Source: Calditrichaceae bacterium
Lineage (GTDB): Bacteria; Calditrichota; Calditrichia; Calditrichales; Calditrichaceae
Direction of reading: 5' to 3'
NCBI GenBank assembly: GCA_030592985.1
Contig: JAUVIB010000187.1
Location: 1 to 6,508 of the forward strand
DNA length: 6,508 nt
In this document: piece after piece, positions 1 to 5,947 of the stretch
How the letters are laid out: every line of letters starts with the position of its first letter
Position numbering within the stretch: position 1 is the stretch's first letter
Translations under genes and position numbers: made by a program
Notes under the pieces: model-generated
Told to the model about the DNA's origin: nothing
The model's database searches: none
Seen by the model: the letters and a program-made list of their open reading frames with translations, nothing else

Positions 1-116
1 AGTTTACCAAGGCTTCCTATGGGTTTTGTAAGTGAATTTAAATGATTTTGAATATCTTCGTTTAATTCATTGTTAAGCGATTTAATTGAATTAAGTTTTT
101 TTACATATTTATTCAT
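1..116 (-). CDS. cobT: Nicotinate-nucleotide--dimethylbenzimidazole phosphoribosyltransferase, N-terminal fragment
   Basis: Only the first 38 codons are in the window; the gene runs off the left edge. The start is ATG at 116-114, with AAGG at 123-126 six bases upstream. Residues 29-38 read LTKPIGSLGK, matching the conserved N-terminal LTKPxGSLGxLE motif of CobT. CobT transfers phosphoribose from nicotinate mononucleotide to a lower-ligand base such as 5,6-dimethylbenzimidazole, giving alpha-ribazole phosphate for nucleotide-loop assembly in the cytoplasm. The start lies 2 bp after the cobU stop, so the two are almost certainly co-transcribed. The motif and the neighbouring cobU make the call good despite the short fragment. 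Base specificity cannot be judged because the active-site region is outside the window. Confidence 0.88.
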   Translation of the reverse strand, partial: MNKYVKKLNSIKSLNNELNEDIQNHLNSLTKPIGSLGK

Positions 117-118
117 TT

Positions 119-637
119 TTAACCTTTTATTTTAATTGATAGTCCACTTACCATTAGTATTGCTTCGGCAGCGATTTTTGCAATTTTCTGATTTACAAAT
201 CCCGCGAGATCTCTATAATGCCTTGCAAGTTTGTTATCCGGAACTATTCCCGAGCCAACTTCATTGGTTACAATAATGATATCACATTTTATCCTTTTTA
301 ACTTTTCATAAACCTTATCGATTTCTTCAAATTTAGTCTGCGTTTCGCCGTGTTTAAATAACAGATTTCCCAGCCAAACAGAGATACAATCAATTACAAT
401 AACATCAACATCCGTTTCTATCCCGGAGATGCTTTCCGCTAAATTATACGGCTCCTCGATAGTGATAAATCTATTTCTGCGTTCGGATTTGTGCGCTTTG
501 ATGCGGCTTTTCATTTCATCGTCAAATGGAATTGCCGTAGCGATAAAACAGCGTTTATCATATTCCATAGCCATATTAAGCGCATAAGAACTTTTACCGC
601 TGCGAGAGCCTCCGGTTACTAATACAATTTTGTTCAA
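119..637 (-). CDS. cobU: Adenosylcobinamide kinase / adenosylcobinamide-phosphate guanylyltransferase
   Basis: This 172-residue bifunctional enzyme phosphorylates adenosylcobinamide and then transfers GMP to give adenosyl-GDP-cobinamide, the activated half of the nucleotide-loop assembly pathway. The P-loop GGSRSGKS is at residues 9-16. The segment RIKAHKSERR (45-54) carries His49, which aligns with the guanylylated histidine (His46) of the Salmonella enzyme. The Walker B-like strand VIVIDCISVWLGNLL is at 79-93, and the family motif VTNEVGSGIVP at 123-133. Length is normal for the family. The start is TTG at 637, supported by GGAAGG nine bases upstream. The start overlaps the stop of the preceding cbiR-like gene by 4 bp (TTGA), suggesting translational coupling: the enzyme that could generate cobinamide is made together with the one that reactivates it. 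Confidence 0.95.
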   Translation of the reverse strand: MNKIVLVTGGSRSGKSSYALNMAMEYDKRCFIATAIPFDDEMKSRIKAHKSERRNRFITIEEPYNLAESISGIETDVDVIVIDCISVWLGNLLFKHGETQTKFEEIDKVYEKLKRIKCDIIIVTNEVGSGIVPDNKLARHYRDLAGFVNQKIAKIAAEAILMVSGLSIKIKG

Positions 638-1428
638 TTTATATATCCTTCCAATACTTTTTTAGAATTTAAAAAATCAGATTCATTAAATACTTCAATC
701 GTTAAAATTCTATCTTGCTTTTTATTAACAGAAAGAGTATTTATTAACAAATCCAGTTTGTCCTTGTCAAAATATCTGATATCTTTATGGTCTTTTCCGT
801 CAACGATTCCGTGTAAATGCACTACTTTTGTTTTATTTATATATTTTAACAAATGCTCTTCAAAGGAGTAATTATATAGTTGCAGATGTCCAACATCCAA
901 ACAGACGGAGAGATTGAATTTGTAAATTAATTCATCTAAATAATGGAATGGATAACTTAAAGTCTCCACACAAATGAGCTTGGAATCTATCCCGCAGTTT
1001 GTCATTTCCTTTAATGATTTATAAAGTAAAGGCAGCCAGTCCATGATTGTCTCAGCTGTACTTTCACCCATAATATCCGGATTTCCGGTAAGATGTAAAA
1101 TATAAGCTGTTGGATTTACTTCTTGCATTAAATCAATCACTCTTAAACATTTTTGTACAGAATTTTTTCTTAAAGATTCATCCGTGGCGCCAAGAGCAAT
1201 ATCAATGGGTAAATGTATATTATATGTTAAATTAAATTTTTTCGCAAGAGAATTCATCTCCTGGATTATTGTATCGTTCGGTAAGTTGGAAATTTCATCC
1301 GATTCAAAAAGTAGGATTTCTATATCGTCAACAAGTTGAGATAGATATTTTATATTTGGAATAATATCATCAGGAATAATATATGATGATGTTCCAATGC
1401 GAAAAGGGAATTTATTTTTAATGCTCAT
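634..1428 (-). CDS. cbiR: Cobamide-remodelling hydrolase CbiR-like, AP endonuclease 2/TIM-barrel family
   Basis: This 264-residue soluble protein has the fold pattern of the xylose isomerase-like TIM barrel (AP endonuclease family 2). Candidate metal or catalytic residues sit at strand ends: Glu42 (EILLFE), His72 (NIHLP), His112 (YILHLTG), Glu155 (CVETLSYP), Asp178 and His181 (CLDVGHLQLY), His204/His206 (VVHLHG), His214 and Glu245 (LTIEVF). The opening FPFRIGTSSYIIPDDIIPN and the following LVDDIEILLFE resemble what I recall of CbiR, the Akkermansia cobamide-remodelling enzyme that cleaves the lower-ligand nucleotide from cobamides to leave cobinamide or its phosphate. Its place directly before cobU and cobT, with a 4 bp overlap into cobU, fits that role. 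A generic sugar phosphate isomerase is the alternative but would not explain the setting. The start is ATG at 1428 with only a weak ribosome-binding sequence. Confidence 0.8.
   Translation of the reverse strand: MSIKNKFPFRIGTSSYIIPDDIIPNIKYLSQLVDDIEILLFESDEISNLPNDTIIQEMNSLAKKFNLTYNIHLPIDIALGATDESLRKNSVQKCLRVIDLMQEVNPTAYILHLTGNPDIMGESTAETIMDWLPLLYKSLKEMTNCGIDSKLICVETLSYPFHYLDELIYKFNLSVCLDVGHLQLYNYSFEEHLLKYINKTKVVHLHGIVDGKDHKDIRYFDKDKLDLLINTLSVNKKQDRILTIEVFNESDFLNSKKVLEGYIN
647..652 (-). promoter_or_regulatory. Ribosome-binding site supporting the TTG start of cobU
   Basis: GGAAGG on the minus strand lies nine bases before TTG 637, inside the 3' end of the cbiR-like gene. It decides the cobU start, since no ATG stands near the conserved N-terminal P-loop. 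Confidence 0.6.
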
Positions 1429-1470
1429 AATTCTGCCATATAGATTTTTTCCGGTATTTAAACGAAATTG

Positions 1471-2331
1471 TTATCTTAAAAACCTGGGGCCTCCTTTTAC
1501 AATATTATAAATTTCTAATTTTGGTTTATGGTTAAATAGATTTTCCACTTTTTCAGCAATATAATTTGTTTTATCAGGTTGAGTTAAAATTCCGATTAAT
1601 GAGCCGCTATGAGCGATGCAAATACCTGCAGCGTCAACTTTATGAGTAAAGTTAATGATTTTATATAACTGAGGTTTGTATAATCTTTTCTGATTCGCTA
1701 AAGCGCTCAATGTAGAAGCCCTTCCAATCTTATTTACATCAACACTATTGAAACCATCAAATAAAAGTTCAAATACGGAATTCAACTTATTTGGATTTTC
1801 TTGAGAAAGAGATGCTTGGTTAAATTTAACAGTATTAACTGTTCCTCCAAAATCTAATACAATAGTAGATAGTGAAGGGACGTCTCCAAGCTGCTTTACA
1901 AAATTTTTATTTCTATAACTCTGAAGCGTTAATTGCCTCCACAAAATACTATCGGTCGGTTCAATAGAAATGGCTATTTTTAAAACATCTTTTTCACTTA
2001 TCTTTCTATTTATGGATTTTGCTAAGCCATATATGGAGGCAAATATATCAGCAGAGCTGCTGGCGTATCCTTTTTCTTCCGGCAAAGATTTTATCCTGAT
2101 TATTCTAACATCTATGTTTTCTTTATTAAAAAATTCTAAAGTTTTTTTAATAGCTTTTTTAGTTTTTTTCATTTTATTTGGGATAATAATTTTCCCATTA
2201 CCTGAAGTTACAACAATTTCCAATATAGACATTTTATCTATTGTACAAGATACTAAGCAATTTAAATTATTAAAAATACCCTGCACTAATTCGCCGCAGG
2301 AACCGGGGAAAGATACTTTTATATTAACCAA
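1471..2331 (-). CDS. pduX: L-threonine kinase, GHMP family
   Basis: This 286-residue cytoplasmic kinase of the GHMP superfamily phosphorylates L-threonine to O-phospho-L-threonine. CobD then decarboxylates that to the aminopropanol phosphate linker of the corrin ring. Family signatures are visible in order: FPGSCGELVQG (8-18), the GHMP phosphate-binding loop EEKGYASSSADIFAS (85-99), the PduX-like EPTDSILW (124-131), LDFGGT (159-164), a C-terminal glycine/serine strand GICIAHSGSLIGIL (236-249) and KGGPRFL at the end. Length is close to the usual size of about 300. The start is TTG at 2331 with AGAAGG at 2338-2343; no better start precedes the conserved PGSCGE motif. It lies 14 bp after cobO and 42 bp before the cbiR-like gene. 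Its presence implies linker synthesis for salvage from cobyric acid. A different GHMP kinase is possible but less likely. Confidence 0.85.
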   Translation of the reverse strand: MVNIKVSFPGSCGELVQGIFNNLNCLVSCTIDKMSILEIVVTSGNGKIIIPNKMKKTKKAIKKTLEFFNKENIDVRIIRIKSLPEEKGYASSSADIFASIYGLAKSINRKISEKDVLKIAISIEPTDSILWRQLTLQSYRNKNFVKQLGDVPSLSTIVLDFGGTVNTVKFNQASLSQENPNKLNSVFELLFDGFNSVDVNKIGRASTLSALANQKRLYKPQLYKIINFTHKVDAAGICIAHSGSLIGILTQPDKTNYIAEKVENLFNHKPKLEIYNIVKGGPRFLR

Positions 2332-2337
2332 TACAAA

Positions 2338-2343
2338 CCTTCT
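2338..2343 (-). promoter_or_regulatory. Ribosome-binding site supporting the TTG start of pduX
   Basis: AGAAGG on the minus strand lies six bases before TTG 2331 in the 14 bp gap after cobO. It fits a start seven residues before the conserved FPGSCGE motif. Confidence 0.55.
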
Positions 2344-2345
2344 AT

Positions 2346-2861
2346 TTATTTTTCAATTCCAATGCGGGCAGTAATACCTTTTTGATAATAGTGTTTAATC
2401 TCTTTCATCTCCGTAACTAAATCAGCTTTTTCTATTATTTGTTTCGATGCATAACGCCCTGTAATAATGAGTTCCAGGTTTTTTGCTTTATTATCCATTA
2501 AACTTATTAATGCTTGCTCCTCAATAAGATTATAAAAAACAGCAATCGTAATTTCATCAAGAATAATAACGTCATAATTTTCTGATTTAATTATCTGTTC
2601 AATTTCATCAAATCCTCGTTGAGCAAATTCAATATCTTCCTGAGTGGGATTTTTTTTAATAAAACAATTTCTTCCATATTGTTTTAGCGTAATAAAATCA
2701 TCTAATCTTTTAATTGAAGTTAATTCACTATATTTCATTCCCTTTACAAATTGAGCAATATAAACTTTTAGACCTGCACCGGCAGCCCGCACCGCTAATC
2801 CAATAGCAGCAGTAGTTTTTCCCTTCCCATTACCGGTATAAACTTGTATATATCCTTCCAT
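2346..2861 (-). CDS. cobO: Cob(I)yrinic acid a,c-diamide (corrinoid) adenosyltransferase, CobA/CobO/BtuR family
   Basis: This 171-residue cytoplasmic enzyme attaches the 5'-deoxyadenosyl group of ATP to reduced cobalt in corrinoids, making imported or partial corrins usable by the later steps. The P-loop GNGKGKTTAAIG covers residues 10-21. The Walker B strand DVIILDEI is at 97-104, LELIITGRYA at 129-138, and the conserved tail EMKEIKHYYQKGITARIGIE at 151-170. Length is slightly short against the Salmonella enzyme, which has a longer N-terminus, and is normal for the compact forms. The start is ATG at 2861 with GGAGG at 2866-2870, the strongest ribosome-binding site in the window. It follows btuC after 79 bp, the largest gap inside the btuF-cobT run, so some independent control of the downstream genes is possible. 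The symbols btuR and cobA are also used for this family. Confidence 0.95.
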   Translation of the reverse strand: MEGYIQVYTGNGKGKTTAAIGLAVRAAGAGLKVYIAQFVKGMKYSELTSIKRLDDFITLKQYGRNCFIKKNPTQEDIEFAQRGFDEIEQIIKSENYDVIILDEITIAVFYNLIEEQALISLMDNKAKNLELIITGRYASKQIIEKADLVTEMKEIKHYYQKGITARIGIEK

Positions 2862-2940
2862 TTAACCTCCATATTTCATAGTATAAAAATTCCTCTATTT
2901 TTTGGCAGGCAGGCATATAGCGGTTATTCATTTAAATACT
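2862..2940. other. 79 bp gap between btuC and cobO
   Basis: This is the longest spacer inside the btuF-cobT run. On the coding strand it holds a GCCTGCCTGCC tetranucleotide-type repeat (2904-2914), AT-rich sequence, and the GGAGG ribosome-binding site of cobO. I see no convincing hairpin terminator or promoter. A 33-codon frame starting at ATG 2931 and ending inside cobO is probably chance. Confidence 0.4.
2904..2914. repeat. Short GGCA tandem repeat
   Basis: The plus strand reads GGCAGGCAGGC, about two and three-quarter copies of GGCA, standing out as a GC-rich island in an AT-rich spacer. Similar GCCTGCC/GGCAGG sequences occur in intergenic repeats of some Bacteroidota as far as I recall. 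Here it could be a degenerate remnant. It has no inverted partner in the gap, so a terminator is unlikely. Confidence 0.4.
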
Positions 2941-3942
2941 TTAAATTGTCGTATTGTTGTTTGAATTAGTTATTAAAAGCCAAATGAAAAATGGGCCGCC
3001 GAGTAAAGCCGTTATTACTCCAACCGGTATTTCAGCCGGTGCAATTAATATTCTTGAAAGTGTGTCACACAAAACAAGAAAAGAGCCGCCAAAAATAATA
3101 TTTAAGACAACAAGATAGCGATGATCCTGTCCAATGATTAAACGTGAAATATGGGGTATCATCATTCCCACAAAGCCGATGGGACCAACAACAGAAATTA
3201 TCCCACCCACCATTAAAGATGTAGCGATAAATAATATGGTTTTTATTCTGTTTACATTTACACCTCTACTTATTGCTAAATCTTCACCAAGAGTTAATAA
3301 ATTTAGCTCCGTTGATAGCAGTACAATTATTAAAGTTCCCACTAAAATAAATGGTAAAATATTATAAATGTCGGTATAACCAATAACTTCAAATCCACCC
3401 ATTAACCAACGCATTATTCTGAACGAATGCGTAAAGTCACTCATAAATTGAATAAACAAAATAAAGCTTGAAAAGAAAAAGTTTATGGCAACACCCGCTA
3501 ATAACATTGTTCCCACAGAAAAACCTTTTTTAATTTTTGATAAAAGATAAACAATGGTAATAGTAATTAATGCGCCTATAAATGCAAAAATTGTTTGTCC
3601 GGTAATCCCGGCGAGAGAAAAGATGATTCCCATTTTAACATAAAGAGCAGCCCCGAAAGCCGCACCGCTTGAAACGCCCAAAGTAAAAGGAGTCGCCAGC
3701 GAATTGCGGAACATTGCCTGAAAAGTCATGCCGCCTATAGAAAGAGCTAAGCCGACGATAAAAGCAATAAGAACACGGGGAACTCTTATTCTCCAAAAAA
3801 TATCAGATTTTATACTTGAATCGCCAAAATGTAGTATTGTATCAAATGGTATTGTTTCCATTCCAATAAACGGAGTTAAAATAACTGTTAATCCGGCAAG
3901 AATAGAGAAAAAAAGTAGGACCAATTTTTTATTTTTTATCAT
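2941..3942 (-). CDS. btuC: Cobalamin ABC transporter permease, FecCD family
   Basis: This inner-membrane permease forms the translocation pathway of the BtuCDF vitamin B12 importer, normally as a homodimer. It is strongly hydrophobic with about ten predicted membrane segments. Residue numbers here count from a GTG one codon upstream (334 aa in total). FecCD signatures are RIRVPRVLIAFIVGLALSIGG (52-72), the following FRNSLATPFTLGVSSGAAFG (79-98), the coupling-helix region GPIGFVGMMIPHISRLIIGQD (254-274) that contacts the ATPase, and the C-terminal PAEIPVGVITALLGGPFFIW (303-322). I chose ATG at 3942 because GAGG at 3950-3953 is seven bases away. GTG at 3945 would overlap the btuD stop by 4 bp and is the alternative. 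Sequence alone cannot separate B12 from siderophore permeases; the surrounding corrinoid genes decide it. Confidence 0.92.
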   Translation of the reverse strand: MIKNKKLVLLFFSILAGLTVILTPFIGMETIPFDTILHFGDSSIKSDIFWRIRVPRVLIAFIVGLALSIGGMTFQAMFRNSLATPFTLGVSSGAAFGAALYVKMGIIFSLAGITGQTIFAFIGALITITIVYLLSKIKKGFSVGTMLLAGVAINFFFSSFILFIQFMSDFTHSFRIMRWLMGGFEVIGYTDIYNILPFILVGTLIIVLLSTELNLLTLGEDLAISRGVNVNRIKTILFIATSLMVGGIISVVGPIGFVGMMIPHISRLIIGQDHRYLVVLNIIFGGSFLVLCDTLSRILIAPAEIPVGVITALLGGPFFIWLLITNSNNNTTI

Positions 3943-4727
3943 CACAACACCTCAGGGAGAATAATTGATTTATTGCAGGTGGGATGTTTAATAAATGTAA
4001 ATTTTTTATCATAAGCATCTTGCAAAATATTGTTTTCCGTGATTTTATCAGAATCGCCACAATAAACTATTTCCCCATTTTTTAACAAAGCAATTTTATC
4101 ACTATATAATATAGCACTGTTGATATTATGAGTTACGGTAACAATAGTTTTGTTTGTCTTTTGATGAATTGTTTTTAAAATCTCATAAATATCATTTTCG
4201 TGTTTAGGATCAAGAAATGTTGCCGGCTCATCCAATAATATTACCTTGCCACCCTGAGCAAGTGCCGCTGCAATAAATACCATCTGTTTTTCACCACCAC
4301 TAAGCGTATTAAGCGATCTATCTGCAAATTGAGTTGTCTTTGTAAGATTTAAGGCATCTCTTACCGCATCTCTATCCTTGGTTGTGATTGATGTGAATCT
4401 GCTAAGATGTGGATAGCGTGCCAGCATTACAAATTCTCTGCTTGTAAAAGAAAAAGATTGTTCATTAACTTGCGGTACATAACTTATTTGAGCAGCTAAT
4501 TTCTTTTGAGTCACTTTTTCAATTGGTACGTTTTTAAAATATATTTTATCATCCGCTGTTTTATTAATTTTTATAAGGCACTTAATTAAGGTGGTTTTCC
4601 CGCTGCCGTTAGGACCAATAATAGATAAATAATCCCCTTCATAGATTTTAAGAGAGAGGGAGTGCAGAATTTCTTTCTTTAAAACTGAGTATGATAAATT
4701 TCTTATGTCGAAAAGAATATTATTCAT
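3942..4727 (-). CDS. btuD: Cobalamin ABC transporter ATP-binding protein
   Basis: This 261-residue cytoplasmic ATPase powers the BtuCDF importer. All catalytic motifs are intact: Walker A GPNGSGKTT (38-46), Q-loop Gln86 (YVPQ), the ABC signature LSGGE (142-146), Walker B VILLDEP (162-168) with catalytic Glu167, D-loop FLD (171-173) and switch His200 (VTVTH). The sequence resembles the FepC/BtuD/FhuC group of iron-siderophore and B12 ATPases. ATG at 4727 overlaps the btuF stop by one base (TAATG), and the stop overlaps the btuC start region, so the three transporter genes look translationally coupled. About 50 residues follow the switch histidine, ending ...IILPEVL, which is typical for the group. 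B12 specificity is inferred from context. Confidence 0.93.
   Translation of the reverse strand: MNNILFDIRNLSYSVLKKEILHSLSLKIYEGDYLSIIGPNGSGKTTLIKCLIKINKTADDKIYFKNVPIEKVTQKKLAAQISYVPQVNEQSFSFTSREFVMLARYPHLSRFTSITTKDRDAVRDALNLTKTTQFADRSLNTLSGGEKQMVFIAAALAQGGKVILLDEPATFLDPKHENDIYEILKTIHQKTNKTIVTVTHNINSAILYSDKIALLKNGEIVYCGDSDKITENNILQDAYDKKFTFIKHPTCNKSIILPEVL
3950..3953 (-). promoter_or_regulatory. Ribosome-binding site for btuC
   Basis: GAGG on the minus strand, within the last codons of btuD, is seven bases from ATG 3942 and four from GTG 3945. The spacing favours the ATG. Confidence 0.5.
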
Positions 4728-5611
4728 TAAAATTTCCAGTCAATTTCCGGATGAAAAGCTTTTGCCAAATCTTTTAAAAGTAAAATGAATCTTGGACCGG
4801 GAATAACTATATAATCAGAATCTAAAATTATTACTCTGTCATTTTTAACTGCATCAATATTGCCGGTGCTTTCCCATTCTTTTAGAATCATCTCTTTTGT
4901 TAAACCGGAAGTTTTAAGATTTGCTACAAGGTCAATAATTATTTGCGGATTAAGATGGATTATTCCTTCTGCTGAAAGCATGGGATAGGCAATATTTTTG
5001 TTGTTAAATGAATTTACGCCACCCGCCAATTCAATCAACTCACTAAAATAAGTTGTTGGGCCGGCTATATAAACGTCTTTTAAGGTGCCGCTTCCCATTG
5101 TGCGACCGATAGAAATTATTACTTTTGGTCTTGGTAGATTTTTAGTTGCATTTTTGATTGTTTCAAGTGTTAATTCGATATTTTCTAATAATTCATTCGC
5201 TTTTTTTTCAGCAGAACATATTTTTCCAGTGATCCTAATAGTATTTTTAATATCTTCACTATTTTTATTATCAACTTCAAGATAATTGATGTTTAATTCA
5301 CTAAGATATTTTTTTATTTTTTCGTGCTCAGGAAGTAAAAAAACCAAATCAGGATGCAAGGAGGCAATGGCTTCATAGCTAGGGTCAACATAACCGCCTA
5401 CTTTCATGATTTCTTTTGTTTCCGGTGGATAATTACAAAAACGCGTTATTCCAACTACTTTATCGCCCAAATTGAGCGCAAATAATGTTTCGGTTATACT
5501 TGGCGATAACGAAACGATTCTTTCTATTCGGAGAGATTCATCAATCTTGTTAACTCTTTCAGTATGGGAAGCGGTTTTTGAATCTACAAATATAATTGCA
5601 ATAATAAACAC
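4727..5611 (-). CDS. btuF: Cobalamin-binding periplasmic protein of the ABC importer
   Basis: This substrate-binding protein delivers corrinoid to BtuCD in the periplasm. The standard-codon frame from GTG 5611 gives 294 residues. The cluster 9-type motif RIVSLSPSITETLFALNLGD is at 31-50, followed by KVVGITRFCNYPPE (51-64) and VGGYVDPSYEAIASLHPDLV (71-90); the second lobe includes YFSELIELAGGVN (188-200) and the end PGPRFILLLKDLAKAFHP (271-288). Starting at GTG would cut into the signal sequence. The open frame continues upstream, and from ATA at 5650 it reads (M)KKLLYTLL plus a hydrophobic core, a textbook signal start, with AAGG eight bases before. No ATG, GTG or TTG lies in that stretch, so the true start is probably near 5650 on a non-standard or mutated codon. 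No lipobox cysteine is seen; cleavage may follow KTAS, or the segment may stay as an anchor. Confidence 0.9.
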   Translation of the reverse strand: MFIIAIIFVDSKTASHTERVNKIDESLRIERIVSLSPSITETLFALNLGDKVVGITRFCNYPPETKEIMKVGGYVDPSYEAIASLHPDLVFLLPEHEKIKKYLSELNINYLEVDNKNSEDIKNTIRITGKICSAEKKANELLENIELTLETIKNATKNLPRPKVIISIGRTMGSGTLKDVYIAGPTTYFSELIELAGGVNSFNNKNIAYPMLSAEGIIHLNPQIIIDLVANLKTSGLTKEMILKEWESTGNIDAVKNDRVIILDSDYIVIPGPRFILLLKDLAKAFHPEIDWKF

Positions 5612-5658
5612 AATAATTGATGTGAGCAGTGTGTAAAGAAGCTTTTTTATGATTATTA

Positions 5659-5663
5659 CCTTT
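5659..5663 (-). promoter_or_regulatory. Candidate ribosome-binding site for btuF
   Basis: AAAGG on the minus strand lies eight bases before the ATA codon at 5650-5648 and 47 bases before GTG 5611. The spacing fits translation starting at the ATA, the first codon of a lysine-rich, hydrophobic signal sequence, and is far too long for GTG. It supports the view that the annotated GTG start is not the real one. Confidence 0.45.
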
Positions 5664-5680
5664 TTTAATGTTTTATATTT

Positions 5681-5782
5681 TCTCTGTGAAACTTTGTCAT
5701 CTTAGCGCTCTTTGTGTAATGCTTTATTAAGAATAAAAAACTGCCACAGAGTTCCACAAAGGATGCACAGAGAGCAACAAAG
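5681..5782. repeat. Inverted-repeat unit 1 of the CTCTGTGAAAC family
   Basis: The left part (5681-5719) contains CTCTGTGAAACTTTGT (5682-5697) and ends CTTTGTGTAA. After an AT-rich spacer, the right part (5744-5782) holds the opposite orientation as CCACAGAGTTCCACAAAG, then GCACAGAGAG and CAACAAAG. The two arms share short complementary blocks (CTTTGTG/CACAAAG, TCTCTGTG/CACAGAGA) but with gaps, so this unit is more degenerate than unit 2. The left arm ends 31 bases before the likely btuF start. Confidence 0.75.
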
Positions 5783-5820
5783 AATAACAAATACATCTGT
5801 TCTATGTTTATAAAGTTTTT

Positions 5821-5929
5821 CCTCTGTGAAACTTTGTGCCTTCTTAGTGCCCTTTGTGTAAGCATTGTTTAGAAATAAGAACCAAGATAAAAAACCAAGA
5901 ACAAGAACTACCACAGAGTTTCACAGAGA
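5821..5929. repeat. Inverted-repeat unit 2 of the CTCTGTGAAAC family
   Basis: The left arm (5821-5861) shares the 16-base block CTCTGTGAAACTTTGT with unit 1 and continues in parallel through TCTTAGnG to CTTTGTGTAA. The right arm (5911-5929) contains CACAGAGTTTCACAGAG (5912-5928), which pairs with 5822-5838 over 17 positions with one mismatch, across a loop of about 73 bases. The unit begins 140 bases after unit 1, suggesting duplication or two insertions of the same element. Open frames across it are by-products of the repeat. I recall similar repeats being scattered in genomes of Bacteroidota and relatives; their mobility is unproven. Confidence 0.8.
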
Positions 5930-5947
5930 TAAAAATCCACCAATATA

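Larger units (their letters stand above)
5651..5947. other. Gene-free stretch of about 300 bp between btuG-like gene and btuF
   Basis: This stretch is filled mainly by the two inverted-repeat units. I see no B12 box (GCCACTG) or other recognisable cobalamin riboswitch on either strand, and no clear promoter. Two overlapping minus-strand frames (5865-5665 and 5914-5702) are low-complexity translations of the repeats (for example LCASFVELCG) and are not accepted as genes. The large inverted arms could fold in the transcript and affect read-through from btuG into btuF. Confidence 0.6.

Noticed and set aside
1970..2374. 134-codon plus-strand frame
   Set aside because: It lies opposite pduX and the end of cobO, both clear genes. 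Its hydrophobic character is an antisense artefact of AT-rich coding sequence.
2830..2931. 33-codon minus-strand frame beginning in the btuC-cobO gap
   Set aside because: It overlaps the cobO start out of frame, has no clear ribosome-binding site and no recognisable sequence; probably chance.
3134..3964. Plus-strand frames of 77 and 78 codons opposite btuC
   Set aside because: Both are antisense to a well-supported permease and show no recognisable motif.
5085..5285. 66-codon plus-strand frame opposite btuF
   Set aside because: Antisense to a clear binding-protein gene; no motif.
5665..5914. Two overlapping minus-strand frames of 66 and 70 codons
   Set aside because: They lie in the inverted-repeat units, overlap each other in different frames, and their sequence (LCASFVELCG-like) is what the repeat translates to. 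No domain or ribosome-binding support.
5651..5947. Possible cobalamin riboswitch or intrinsic terminator in the btuG-btuF gap
   Set aside because: No B12 box is visible. The inverted arms are separated by about 70 bases without a T-run directly after, so they do not match a standard intrinsic terminator.
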